Origin: Hyphomicrobiales bacterium
Lineage (GTDB): Bacteria > Pseudomonadota > Alphaproteobacteria > Rhizobiales > Rhizobiaceae
Direction: 5' to 3'
NCBI GenBank assembly: GCA_900469615.1
Contig: UBYA01000001.1
Coordinates: 62,001 to 126,000, forward strand
Length of the DNA stretch: 64,000 nt
The translations under genes were made by a program, and so were the position numbers. Below are positions 27,140 to 35,330 of this stretch, piece by piece. The notes under the pieces were generated by a model. It made no database searches. It was not told the origin of the DNA and worked only from the letters and a program-made list of their open reading frames with translations. The first letter of the stretch is position 1. Each line of letters begins with the position of its first letter.

Positions 27140-28236
27140 GATGCGCTCCGAACGGATATGGGGCGCCAGACGATGCGATAGCGCACGAAGGCGACGGCGA
27201 TGAGATAGATGAGGAGCAGGCTGCCCTGAAACACGCGGACGGCTGCGATCGGCAGATTGGCGGAGACCATGGCGTTATCGCCACCGATATAGAGCGCTGC
27301 CATGACGATCGCCGAGATGACGATGCCGATTGGGTTGAGGCCGCCAAGATAGGCAACGATGATTGCCGCGTACCCATATCCGGTCGAAATCGACCGCTGC
27401 AGCTGACCAAGCGGGCCGGCCACTTCAGCCGCCCCCGCAAGCCCGGCCGCCGCTCCGCCAAGGATCAGCGAAAGCCAGATTGCCCAGCTCTCCTTGAAGC
27501 CGGCATAGCTCGCCGCCCGGGGGGCCAGGCCGCCGACCTGCAATTTATACCCGGCGAAGCTCTTCTGCATGAAGATCCATGCCGCGACCGACAGCGCGGC
27601 AGCGAGGATAAGCGAGACGTTGACGCGGGTTCCCTCAAACAGGATCGGTATCGTCGCATCGTACTGGAACATGACCGACTGCGGGAAATTGAAGCCGTTC
27701 GGGTCTTTCCATGGGCCGAGAAGAAGATAGTTGAGCAATTGCGCGGCAACGAAGCTCAGCATCAGGGAGACGAGGATTTCATTGGCGTTGAACCTGACGC
27801 GCCAGAAGGCGGTGAGAGACGCCCATAGAGCGCCGCCGAGGGTGCCGAGCAGCAGCATTGCGGGCCACATCCACTGGCCCGTTGCCTGCGGCATCCAGAT
27901 GGGTATGGCGGAGGCGAAGATTGCGCCAAGAATGAATTGGCCTTCGGCGCCGATGTTGAAGACCTTCGCGCGAAAGCCGATTGCGAGCCCCTGTGCGATC
28001 AGAAGCAGGGGACCGGTCTTCAGCAACACTTCCGAGAATGAGGCCCATGAGATGAATGGTTCGATCAGCATGGCATAGATCACGGCTGCCGGATCACGAC
28101 CCATGACGATATAAAGGCCGAGATTGAGTGCGATGGTGACGATGAGGGCGATCGGCGGCGCGAGCATCTTTGCCGCGAACGAGGCTCGATCGCGGCGGAC
28201 CAGAGCGGGGAGGACTGCGGAAAAGGAGCTGCTCAT
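27136..28236 (-). CDS. BMP-type (nucleoside/purine) ABC permease, first subunit
   Basis: Inner-membrane permease of 366 residues, the YufP/NupP counterpart. After a 30-residue cytoplasmic leader it shows about nine helices, with the motif 'GFRAKVFNIGAEGQFILGA' near residues 90-110, 'FRVRFNANEILVSLMLSFVA' and 'YGYAAIIVAYLGGLNPIG', all conserved in this permease class. Its start and stop codons overlap the ATPase gene and the second permease gene respectively, which indicates a single translationally coupled unit. Substrate choice is set by the binding protein, which belongs to the purine-nucleoside (BMP) family. Confidence 0.93.
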   Translation of the reverse strand: MSSSFSAVLPALVRRDRASFAAKMLAPPIALIVTIALNLGLYIVMGRDPAAVIYAMLIEPFISWASFSEVLLKTGPLLLIAQGLAIGFRAKVFNIGAEGQFILGAIFASAIPIWMPQATGQWMWPAMLLLGTLGGALWASLTAFWRVRFNANEILVSLMLSFVAAQLLNYLLLGPWKDPNGFNFPQSVMFQYDATIPILFEGTRVNVSLILAAALSVAAWIFMQKSFAGYKLQVGGLAPRAASYAGFKESWAIWLSLILGGAAAGLAGAAEVAGPLGQLQRSISTGYGYAAIIVAYLGGLNPIGIVISAIVMAALYIGGDNAMVSANLPIAAVRVFQGSLLLIYLIAVAFVRYRIVWRPISVRSAS

Positions 28237-29756
28237 GCGGATACCTTTTCGCGTTGAGGCTGCGCACCGATCATGTACCGGCCGATGTCTTCGGGTTTCG
28301 TATCGCGGGTGACAAGTGGCGGGCTCAGCGTGCCGTGGTAAAGGACCTGGATGACGTCGCTGAGCGCGAACAATTCCTCGAGCTCTTCCGATATGACGAG
28401 AATTGCCATACCCTGATTGCGCAGCTCGATCAGCCGCTTGCGAATGGCGGAGGCCGCGCCGACATCGACGCCCCAGGTTGGCTGCGCAAGAAACAGCAGT
28501 TTAGGAGCGAGCATGATTTCGCGGCCGACGATGAACTTCTGCAGGTTTCCCCCCGAAAGCGACCCGGCTTCAGCCTCCGGACCGCGCGTACGCACGTCAC
28601 AATCCCGGATGCATTCGTTTGCGAAGCCGGTTGCCTTCGCATTGTCGATGAGGCCATGCTTGACGAGCTTCAAGGGATGGGCCGTCAGCAGGCTATTGAG
28701 CGTCAGCGACATTTCGGGAACCGCGCCGTGCCCGAGCCGATCCTCCGGAACAAAGGCAAAGCCGAGCTTTCGCCGACTGGCGGCATCGAGATTGCCCACA
28801 TCCCGTCCCATCATGAAGATCTGGTCGCGCCTGTCTCGGGGCAGGGTTGTTTCCCCCGAAACCAGTGCGGCAAGCTCCTTCTGTCCATTTCCCGAAATGC
28901 CGGCAATGCCCAGAATCTCGCCGCTGCGCACGCTGAGGCTGATGGTGGCGAGCGGTATGCCGAAAGGATCGTCCGGCCGGTAATCGAGGCCAATGATCTC
29001 CAGGCGCTTTTCACCCTCGACCATAGGCAAAGCGGGTATTGCTTCCGGCATGTCGCGGCCGATCATCATGCGGGCGAGACCATGGGCGTCATGCTCGCGC
29101 GGATCCACATGCCCGGTCACGCGCCCACCGCGCAGGATCGTGGCACGGTCGCACAGAGACTGGATCTCCTCCAGCTTGTGCGAGATGAAGAGGATCGATA
29201 CGCCGCCGTCGCGCAGCCGACGCAGCGTATCGAACAGCTTCTCGACGGCTTGCGGCGGCAGGACCGATGTCGGCTCGTCGAGGATCAGCAGTTTCGGATC
29301 GGTCATCAGGCAGCGGATGATTTCCACCCGTTGCCGCTCGCCGACCGACAGCTCATGCACATGGGCCAGCGGATCGACTTCAAGTCCGAATTCATCGCCC
29401 AGCGTACGGATGCGCCGCACGAGTTCGGCCCGGCGGCCGGAGACGATCAGGCGAATGTTTTCGACAACCGTCAGACTCTCGAACAGGGAGAAATGCTGAA
29501 AGACCATCCCGATGCCGGTACGCCTCGCCTCCGCGGGGGAGGCAAGGCTGAGCGGCTTTCCATGCCAGGCGATAGTTCCGTCATCCGGCTGTTCGACTCC
29601 GTAGATCAGCTTCATCAGGGTCGATTTGCCGGCGCCGTTTTCTCCGAGGACGGCATGGATCGAGCCCGGTGCTACATCCAGATCGATATGCTGGTTGGCA
29701 TGGACCTGGCCATAGCTTTTGGAAATGCCGCGCAGCGACAGGAGCGGGATGGTCAT
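28233..29756 (-). CDS. BMP-type (nucleoside/purine) ABC ATPase, double domain
   Basis: ATPase of 507 residues with two nucleotide-binding domains in tandem, as in sugar and nucleoside importers (YufO/NupO/RbsA class). The first domain has a full Walker A (GENGAGKST, about residue 39), signature LSVGERQRVEI and Walker B LLILDEPTSVL. The second domain has the usual degenerate P-loop of this class (GISGNGQKEL) and an intact LSGGNLQKFIVGRE signature, with LFLAQPTWGVDVGAAS replacing the Walker B acidic residues. Only one site is therefore expected to hydrolyse ATP, which is normal for the family. It lies 7 bp after the binding-protein gene and overlaps the permease gene by four bases. Confidence 0.94.
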   Translation of the reverse strand: MTIPLLSLRGISKSYGQVHANQHIDLDVAPGSIHAVLGENGAGKSTLMKLIYGVEQPDDGTIAWHGKPLSLASPAEARRTGIGMVFQHFSLFESLTVVENIRLIVSGRRAELVRRIRTLGDEFGLEVDPLAHVHELSVGERQRVEIIRCLMTDPKLLILDEPTSVLPPQAVEKLFDTLRRLRDGGVSILFISHKLEEIQSLCDRATILRGGRVTGHVDPREHDAHGLARMMIGRDMPEAIPALPMVEGEKRLEIIGLDYRPDDPFGIPLATISLSVRSGEILGIAGISGNGQKELAALVSGETTLPRDRRDQIFMMGRDVGNLDAASRRKLGFAFVPEDRLGHGAVPEMSLTLNSLLTAHPLKLVKHGLIDNAKATGFANECIRDCDVRTRGPEAEAGSLSGGNLQKFIVGREIMLAPKLLFLAQPTWGVDVGAASAIRKRLIELRNQGMAILVISEELEELFALSDVIQVLYHGTLSPPLVTRDTKPEDIGRYMIGAQPQREKVSA

Positions 29757-29763
29757 GACCTGA

Positions 29764-30864
29764 TTACTTCGGCAAAGGCGTCTTCACACCTTTGACATGC
29801 CAGTCCATCGCGACGATCTGCGCATCCGTGAGTGTCGCGCCGGAAGCCACGCCTTCGCTGCCGTCGGCCTTGGCGATCGGACCTGTAAACGGCGAAAAGT
29901 TGCCGCTTCCGATCTTCGCCTCGACCTCCTTGATCTTTGCCATCGTGTCCGCCGGGATCGCCGGGTTCCAGTCGACGACTTCGACGACCTTGTCCGCGAC
30001 GCCGAGGAAGGCGTTGGCACCTTTGAAGGTCCCGGCGAGATGGGCGTCGACCGATGCCTTGAAGAAGGGCGACCAGTCCGTGGAGATGCAGCCGAGATAG
30101 GTTTTCGGCGCGTATTTCTTCATCGATGAGTTCAGGTTGAAGGCATAGACACCGGCAGCCTCGCAAGCGGAAATGACCGAGGGCGTATCCTGCGCGTTCG
30201 AGAAGATCACGTCGCACCCCTGCGAGATCAAAGCCTTGGCCGCCTCCTGCTCCTTGGCCGGATCGAACCAGGAGTTGACCCAGACGACCGATACCTCGAT
30301 GTCCGGCTTCACGGCCTGCGCTCCGAGCGTGAAGGCGTTGATTGACGTGATCAGTTCGGGAATCGCAAATGCGGAAACCGAACCGAGCTTGCCGGTCTTG
30401 GAGACTGCGGCTGCCGCCATGCCGAGCAGATAGGTCCCTTGAAAATACTTGGCGGCGAAGGGCGAGAAATTCGGCGCGACCTGGAAGCCGGAGGCATGCA
30501 GGACGGTTATCTTCGGGTTGCGGCGGGCAATCTGAAGCGCGCCGTTCTGATAGCCGAACGAGCCCGCGATCAGGAAGTGATTGCCGTCGGCGACCGTCTT
30601 GTTCATGATGCGGTCCGCGTCCGGGCCTTCGGCAATGTTCTCGATCACCGTCACCTTGACCTTGTCGCCATAGGCGGCCTTGATGGGCTCGAGGCCCGCA
30701 GCCAGCGCATGTCCCCAGCCGACATCTCCGATGGGCGAGGGCACGACGAGCGTGATGCCGAGAGGTTCGTCGGCGGCGAAAGCGGAGCGGCCGGTAAAGG
30801 CCGTTGCGAGGCCTGCAACGGCCGCGCTCTTCATCAATGTTCTGCGGGTCAGATTTTTCTGCAT
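29764..30864 (-). CDS. BMP-family periplasmic binding protein for nucleosides or purines
   Basis: Solute-binding protein of the BMP/Med (PnrA-like) family, 366 residues, which in characterised members binds purine nucleosides. The N-terminus is a twin-arginine signal (NLTRRTLMKSAAVAGLA) with likely cleavage after AFAA. Family features are 'PIGDVGWGHALAAGLEPIKAAYG' (the Trp near the first lobe contacts the nucleobase in PnrA), 'NSWFDPAKEQEAAKALISQGCDVIF' and 'STDWSPFFKASVDAHL'. A good ribosome binding site (AAGGGGAAC) precedes the ATG. The gene sits between an amidohydrolase of the oxopurine group and the importer genes, which supports a purine-type ligand, perhaps a methylated one given the oxygenase genes upstream. 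Confidence 0.92.
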   Translation of the reverse strand: MQKNLTRRTLMKSAAVAGLATAFTGRSAFAADEPLGITLVVPSPIGDVGWGHALAAGLEPIKAAYGDKVKVTVIENIAEGPDADRIMNKTVADGNHFLIAGSFGYQNGALQIARRNPKITVLHASGFQVAPNFSPFAAKYFQGTYLLGMAAAAVSKTGKLGSVSAFAIPELITSINAFTLGAQAVKPDIEVSVVWVNSWFDPAKEQEAAKALISQGCDVIFSNAQDTPSVISACEAAGVYAFNLNSSMKKYAPKTYLGCISTDWSPFFKASVDAHLAGTFKGANAFLGVADKVVEVVDWNPAIPADTMAKIKEVEAKIGSGNFSPFTGPIAKADGSEGVASGATLTDAQIVAMDWHVKGVKTPLPK

Positions 30865-30886
30865 CCCAGTTCCCCTTTTTGGTTTT

Positions 30887-32266
30887 TCAGAATTCTACTG
30901 TCGCAAGCGCTGCCTCGGCCGCGGCAAACAGCGCGGCTTCGTCCAGTCCCGTGAATTCGCCGTCCTGCCAGGCGATACGTCCGTTGATCATGGTCAGATC
31001 GGTGGGCATGCCGATACCGACCTTGGCAATCAGGCTCAGCGGGTCATGCCGCGTCCCGACATAATCCATCCGTCGCGTATCGATCGCAAAGAGATCGGCC
31101 GCCATGCCCGGAGCGAGACGACCGATATCGGTGCGCCCGAGCAGGCTTGCGCCTCCGCTTGTCGCATAGTGCAGAAAATCGAGCGGGGCGGGGACGGGGT
31201 GCCGACGCGTCGAGGCTGTCAGGCACTGCAGCATGTAGGCGGAATGGATGCAATGCATCAGGTTCGAGTTGTCGTTCGATGCCGCTCCGTCGCAACCAAG
31301 GCCAATCCGCAAGCCGAAAGCCTGCATCGCCGGAATATCGGTCACTTCGGCGCCGACCAGGTAGACCGGCTCCGGGCAATGGGAAACGCCGGTTCCGCTT
31401 GCCGCCATTTTGCGCAACTCGTCGTGCGTCAGCTCCCAGCAATGGGCATAAAAGGTATCCGGGCCTGCAAAGCCCAATTCGGCGCAGTAGTCGACCGTGC
31501 GCATGCCATGCCGCGCCTCGATGACGGGGCTTTCGCCTTCGCCGACATGCGTATGGAGCTGCACGCCGCGATCGCGCGCCAGCGAGACCGACTCGGTGAA
31601 GGTTTCGCGGTAGCAATTGACCGGCTGGCAGGGTGCGATCACCACCTGACGCATGCTGAAGGGGCCGGCATCGTGATAGCCGTCGATCAGCCGTGCGCAA
31701 TCGGCGATGAATTCATCCGTGGTTTCGAGCATGGCGTCCGGGATCGTCGAGCCTTCGGACTTCGGCAGGGTATTGCCGCCGCGCCCTGCGTGAAAGCGCA
31801 TTCCGAGCAATTCCGCCGCTTCGAACTGGCGATCGATCAGCCGCTTTCCCGCGTGGCGAGGAAAGCAATATTGATGGTCGAAGGCGGTCGTGCAGCCGTG
31901 CTTGATCATCTCGGCCATTGCGGTCACTGAAGAATGATAGAAGCAATCCTCCGTCAGCCGCGAAAAGATCGGATAGATCCGGTCCAGCCATTCGATGACG
32001 GAAAGCTTCGTCCAGTCGAGATCGGCCCGATTTCGCACGAAGCACTGAAAGAAGTGATGATGGGTGTTGACGAGCCCCGGATAGACGAACCAGCCGGATG
32101 CGTCCTTGACGATGGTGTTCTCGGGTAATGCGTTCAGCGACAGGTTCTCCCCGATCGCCTGGATCGCCGGACCCTTCGTGAGCAGGTCGACGTTTCGCCG
32201 CACGCCCGGTCCACTGCCTTCATCGACGATAACCGCCGCACAATTCTTCAGGAGATAGCCGGTCAT
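30887..32266 (-). CDS. Amidohydrolase, 8-oxoguanine deaminase-like
   Basis: Cytoplasmic metal-dependent deaminase of the COG0402 amidohydrolase group, 459 residues. Visible ligands are the first metal motif in 'PGLVNTHHHFFQCFVRNR' (residues about 63-80), 'QLHTHVGEGE' (second His), 'YAHCWELTHDE' (third His) and 'LGCDGAASNDNSN' (the catalytic Asp). The HHHFFQ text and the flanking sequence are those of 8-oxoguanine deaminase and related TrzN/AtzB-like enzymes. The expected reaction is hydrolytic removal of an amino group from a guanine-type base (8-oxoguanine to urate in studied members). Linkage to a purine-type importer and an oxygenase suggests a purine with an extra oxo or methyl group. The exact substrate is inference. 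Confidence 0.85.
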   Translation of the reverse strand: MTGYLLKNCAAVIVDEGSGPGVRRNVDLLTKGPAIQAIGENLSLNALPENTIVKDASGWFVYPGLVNTHHHFFQCFVRNRADLDWTKLSVIEWLDRIYPIFSRLTEDCFYHSSVTAMAEMIKHGCTTAFDHQYCFPRHAGKRLIDRQFEAAELLGMRFHAGRGGNTLPKSEGSTIPDAMLETTDEFIADCARLIDGYHDAGPFSMRQVVIAPCQPVNCYRETFTESVSLARDRGVQLHTHVGEGESPVIEARHGMRTVDYCAELGFAGPDTFYAHCWELTHDELRKMAASGTGVSHCPEPVYLVGAEVTDIPAMQAFGLRIGLGCDGAASNDNSNLMHCIHSAYMLQCLTASTRRHPVPAPLDFLHYATSGGASLLGRTDIGRLAPGMAADLFAIDTRRMDYVGTRHDPLSLIAKVGIGMPTDLTMINGRIAWQDGEFTGLDEAALFAAAEAALATVEF

Positions 32267-32270
32267 TCCA

Positions 32271-32927
32271 TTATTTCTCCCCTGCCGGATGCGGATCGGG
32301 TTTCAGTTCGTGCAGGCGATGGATGCCGGGCATCTCGATGAAGCCCGGCAGGCTGCGGATGGCGCGCATCCAGAGCCGGATCAAGGGGTAGGGATCAAGC
32401 GAGATGCCGCCGTCAGGCGCGAGTGCCACGTAGGGGAAGCAGGCGATATCGGCGATGGTCGCCCGGTTTGCCGCAAGGAATTGCATGCCGCGCTCGCCCT
32501 GTTCGAAGAGGCCTGCTTCAAGTTCGCGCAGTGCCGCGATCCCCTGCACCCGCAAAGCCTTGATGTCCCCAGGACGCAGAAGCATTTCGTGAAGCCGCGC
32601 GCCGCCAAGGTTCGCCGTCAGGCGATGCGAAAAGGAGAGCCATTGCTGCACGCGCGCCGTTTCCCGCGGTGAGCCATGACCCAGCCATTCCGGCGCAGCA
32701 TCGGCGGCGAGATAGGCAAGCATTGCCGAGGACTCTGTGAGCACGAGATCGCCGTCTTCGAGGATCGGGATGGAGCCCGCCGGATTGAGCGCCAGCAGCT
32801 CCGGCCCGCGATGCTCGGCCCCGGGATGGAAGTCGACCGGCCGGATTTCGAGCTCGATGCCCAGGATGGCGGCCATGAGCCGTACCTTGTAGCAGCTGGG
32901 CGACAGAACATAATCGTAGAGTTTCAT
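32271..32927 (-). CDS. Glutathione S-transferase-like protein (NdmE-like context)
   Basis: GST-fold protein of 218 residues: an N-terminal thioredoxin-like domain (KLYDYVLSPSCYKVRLMAAILG; conserved NPAGSIPIL with the cis-Pro, then ESSAML binding the glutathione gamma-glutamyl end) and an all-helical C-terminal domain with 'ATIADIACFPYV', the N-capping box motif. The likely catalytic or structural residue is Ser11 or Cys12. Its ATG overlaps the oxygenase stop by four bases. In Pseudomonas putida CBB5 a GST homologue, NdmE, is an obligate part of the NdmCDE complex that removes the N7-methyl group of 7-methylxanthine; the same gene partnership is seen here. Whether it is a structural partner or a true transferase cannot be told. 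Confidence 0.85.
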   Translation of the reverse strand: MKLYDYVLSPSCYKVRLMAAILGIELEIRPVDFHPGAEHRGPELLALNPAGSIPILEDGDLVLTESSAMLAYLAADAAPEWLGHGSPRETARVQQWLSFSHRLTANLGGARLHEMLLRPGDIKALRVQGIAALRELEAGLFEQGERGMQFLAANRATIADIACFPYVALAPDGGISLDPYPLIRLWMRAIRSLPGFIEMPGIHRLHELKPDPHPAGEK

Positions 32928-33769
32928 TGTGCGACCAACTGTGCGCCGTAGGTATAATTGTGGCGCTTGAGCCATCGCCGGTAAGCGACCGAAGTGAGGT
33001 CGGCCCTTGTCGGGATTTCCATGCCGGGATCGAGCGGAAGAAGCGCGGGTATCTGGTTCTCGAGGATCGAGCGATCCTGCAGGAAGATCGTCTGCTGAAA
33101 GTGGATGAGATCCGTCATCGGCGTTTCGTCATCGAAGAGCGCCATCCACGGCCACACGTCGCATACGTCTTCGGCAAGAGGCTGGACGAACAGGGTTATG
33201 ACGTCCCATTCGCTGGGTCGCGGAGGGCATGTCTTGTAGAGTACCGAACAGGTCGGTGCCGGCACGCGATACATGTACTCGGTGGTGATGCCGCCAGTTG
33301 CCGATTTTGCAGCCTGCGGCTGGTAGAACTTCACCTGCGTTGCCCATACCTCATCCTCGCTCTCGCGAATCTCGACCTTGTAGTTTTCGACCTCGGTGTG
33401 CGGCTCGGCACCGAGGATATCGGTGTGGACGAAGGGAAAATGCGCGATGTCGAGGAAGTTCTCGACCGCGCGAAGCGGCGAGCAGCGCACGCGCACCACG
33501 CCGACATCGACGAAGCGCCGCCCCGGCTGATCGGCCTCCGGAATGGCGAAAAGCTCCTTCTCCGGCTTTCCGAGGGAGGACCAGACATGGCCATACCGGA
33601 CGCAAACGGGGAGGGCTCTTCCCTCGGCGGTCGCCACCCGCGCATTCCCATCCAGATCGCGCGCGACCTCGATCGCCTCGCCCATCAGCCAGGTCTTGCT
33701 TCCTTTCTCGCCGAGCTGGCTGAAGAGGCCGACCGGATACCATTCGTCGATCATCGCGCCGCCTTTCAT
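32924..33769 (-). CDS. Rieske-type oxygenase catalytic subunit lacking its 2Fe-2S ligands (NdmC-like)
   Basis: Mononuclear-iron oxygenase of 281 residues. The C-terminal catalytic domain is complete: N104-x2-D107-x2-H110-x4-H115 (ENFLDIAHFPFVH) gives the bridging Asp and two His ligands, and D232 in FLQDRSILENQ is the third ligand. The N-terminus starts like a ring-hydroxylating oxygenase (DEWYPVGLFSQLGEK), but the part that should hold the Cys-x-His and Cys-x2-His cluster ligands is missing; the text runs from GNARVATAEG straight to LPVCVRYGHVW. NdmC of the caffeine pathway has the same unusual build and depends on a Rieske domain supplied in trans. Here such a domain is coded by the directly upstream, overlapping gene. 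The expected reaction is an N- or O-demethylation. Confidence 0.85.
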   Translation of the reverse strand: MKGGAMIDEWYPVGLFSQLGEKGSKTWLMGEAIEVARDLDGNARVATAEGRALPVCVRYGHVWSSLGKPEKELFAIPEADQPGRRFVDVGVVRVRCSPLRAVENFLDIAHFPFVHTDILGAEPHTEVENYKVEIRESEDEVWATQVKFYQPQAAKSATGGITTEYMYRVPAPTCSVLYKTCPPRPSEWDVITLFVQPLAEDVCDVWPWMALFDDETPMTDLIHFQQTIFLQDRSILENQIPALLPLDPGMEIPTRADLTSVAYRRWLKRHNYTYGAQLVAQ

Positions 33770-34428
33770 TCCGCAGTCTCCCTATGGCGCTCTTCCGCCG
33801 TGCGGCGAAGGGATTCGACAATCCGGGACGCCGCAACGCGGTCTGCCGGACTGCGATCCTTTTCGATCATGAGAAGAATGAGCGTATGCTTCTCCTGGGG
33901 CGCCAGCAGCAGCCCGATCCAGGGAAATTCAGGCAGACAGATCAGCCCGTGCTTGTCGATCTTCGCTCCGGCCGCATCCTCGATCGCCGCAATATCCGTT
34001 TCCACCGTTAGCGAGCGCAGCGGTATGAGCCCATTGAGCTTCGGAGGCTGCGTTGCCGGTTGCCCGACGGCTACCCACAAGATGCCATCAGCCTCTTCGA
34101 CCTGCCGGACGGCGACACGGATGGTTTCCGGCGGAACCAGATCGGGATGGGCGGGAATGCGAATGCATGCGCCCGAGAGGGAATAGCTCCATCCGTGATA
34201 GATGCAGGACAGGGCCTCGCCGCGAACGAAGCCATGCGACAATCTCATTCCGCGATGCGGACAGCGATCCGACGATGCGGTTGCGCGGCCCGACTGACTG
34301 CGCCACAGGGCAATCGGGCCAATCGAAGTCCAGGCCGGTATGACAGTTGCTGGTGGCAGATCAGCGGAAAGGGCGACTGGCGCCCAGGATTCCGGCCCAT
34401 CATGTGGCATGGCCTTCACTCTCTTCAT
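33766..34428 (-). CDS. Rieske 2Fe-2S protein, probable trans electron donor of the adjacent oxygenase
   Basis: Protein of 220 residues with an N-terminal Rieske domain. The cluster ligands are complete: C56-x-H58 (RCPHRG) and C75-x2-H78 (SCIYHGW), 16 residues apart as in oxygenase-type Rieske domains. The C-terminal 110 residues look like the start of an oxygenase catalytic domain but show no iron-binding Asp/His set, flavin or ferredoxin motif, so it is neither a full oxygenase nor an NdmD-type reductase. It overlaps the cluster-less oxygenase gene by four bases; together the two supply one complete Rieske oxygenase. A second in-frame ATG at 34410 preceded by GAAGG is an alternative start. 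A reductase to feed it is not in the window. It is the first gene of the purine-type operon. Confidence 0.85.
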   Translation of the reverse strand: MKRVKAMPHDGPESWAPVALSADLPPATVIPAWTSIGPIALWRSQSGRATASSDRCPHRGMRLSHGFVRGEALSCIYHGWSYSLSGACIRIPAHPDLVPPETIRVAVRQVEEADGILWVAVGQPATQPPKLNGLIPLRSLTVETDIAAIEDAAGAKIDKHGLICLPEFPWIGLLLAPQEKHTLILLMIEKDRSPADRVAASRIVESLRRTAEERHRETAE

Positions 34429-34547
34429 TTCACCAATGGCTTAGCGCCACCGGCCATAGGCAGGCGCCTATCCCTGCATCCCTTAGCTTGCGAAGGTTTG
34501 CATAAATAATTCGCATTGGCAACAATGATTAAATAAAAGGCAAAGAA

Positions 34548-34832
34548 TCAGGAATCCCTAAGATGGGATGTTTCCGGATCATTCACGACCCTGCGCTGAA
34601 TCTCTTCGACCCAGACGTCGATCGGTCCAAGTGAGCAGCCTATTTCCAACATGTCGATTAGTTCGACAGGCCCGGTAACCTCAAGCTCGATCCGGTCCGC
34701 GTCAGAATGAACGAATGTCTGTGACAGCCCGAGCTTGCTGGCGTGGCGTTGTATCCACGGAAGAAACGAGGCTGAATTGATATTGCCGAGAATTGTCACA
34801 TGTTCGCGCAACTCGTCCAACCGTAGCGACAT
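34548..34832 (-). CDS. Acylphosphatase-like protein lacking the catalytic Arg and Asn
   Basis: Small protein of 94 residues that reads along its length like acylphosphatase: HVTILGNI (first strand), 'FLPWIQRHASKLGLSQTFVHSDADRIELEVTGP' (helix, strands 2 and 3), and 'GPIDVWVEEIQ' (last strand). In true acylphosphatases the P-loop GxVQGVGFR holds the catalytic Arg and the following V-x-N the catalytic Asn; here these positions are Leu24 and His42/Ser43, so hydrolytic activity is not expected. A weak ribosome binding site (AAAGGT) lies upstream of the ATG. It is a lone gene upstream of the purine-type operon, on the same strand, separated from it by 119 bp. A binding role is possible; the function is unknown. 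Confidence 0.6.
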   Translation of the reverse strand: MSLRLDELREHVTILGNINSASFLPWIQRHASKLGLSQTFVHSDADRIELEVTGPVELIDMLEIGCSLGPIDVWVEEIQRRVVNDPETSHLRDS

Positions 34833-35330
34833 AAGCCGGGACCTTTGATTGTCTTCGAGAGGTCAGAATAGCCAATGGAAATCTCTTGGCCAAGAGCAAG
34901 GTCTTGCTCGCAGCCTGGACGTATCGTGGACAATTAATCAACAGCAACTGCAAGGGAACCGCCGTGTCGACATCGGGCATAGTCGAAAAATGATCATTCC
35001 CGACTTATTGCCGGATATCAGATTTCCGCCTCCTTTCTACACCACCGACTCCTAAGGAAATTGTAGTTTGACTATAGTCTTCATTTATGGCGTTCAGGCA
35101 GCGAGCGGTTGGCGGCCAAGTTTGGCCCAGTCGGCATTCAATCGCCGATCTGAGCAGAGCGAAGTTCAGCTTCGCTACGGCTATCTGATATTTCGGCAAG
35201 TGCTATAAAATCCATAGTATGGCATCATTCAGACTGAATTGCCGTACCGGGCAGCCGGTTCAATTCCTTCCAAGGACGTTCATTTTGCAGTATTGTGGTC
35301 GATGGTTTTTGTCGATCAAGAGCGACGCCA
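34833..35330. other. Non-coding gap without recognised features
   Basis: About 500 bases with no gene I can support. A minus-strand frame at 35005-35199 (64 codons) has no ribosome binding site and no family match; its sequence has the look of short fragments found repeatedly in rhizobial intergenic DNA. No T-tailed hairpin was found for the minus-strand AroE gene that would end into this gap at 35331. Confidence 0.35.

Noticed and set aside
30887..32266. Atrazine-type chlorohydrolase (AtzA/TrzN) as the identity of the amidohydrolase
   Set aside because: Same superfamily, but the HHHFFQ region and the purine-type transporter context fit the 8-oxoguanine deaminase group better.
35005..35199. 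64-codon minus-strand frame, possibly a transposase fragment
   Set aside because: No transposase motif, no inverted repeats and no ribosome binding site.
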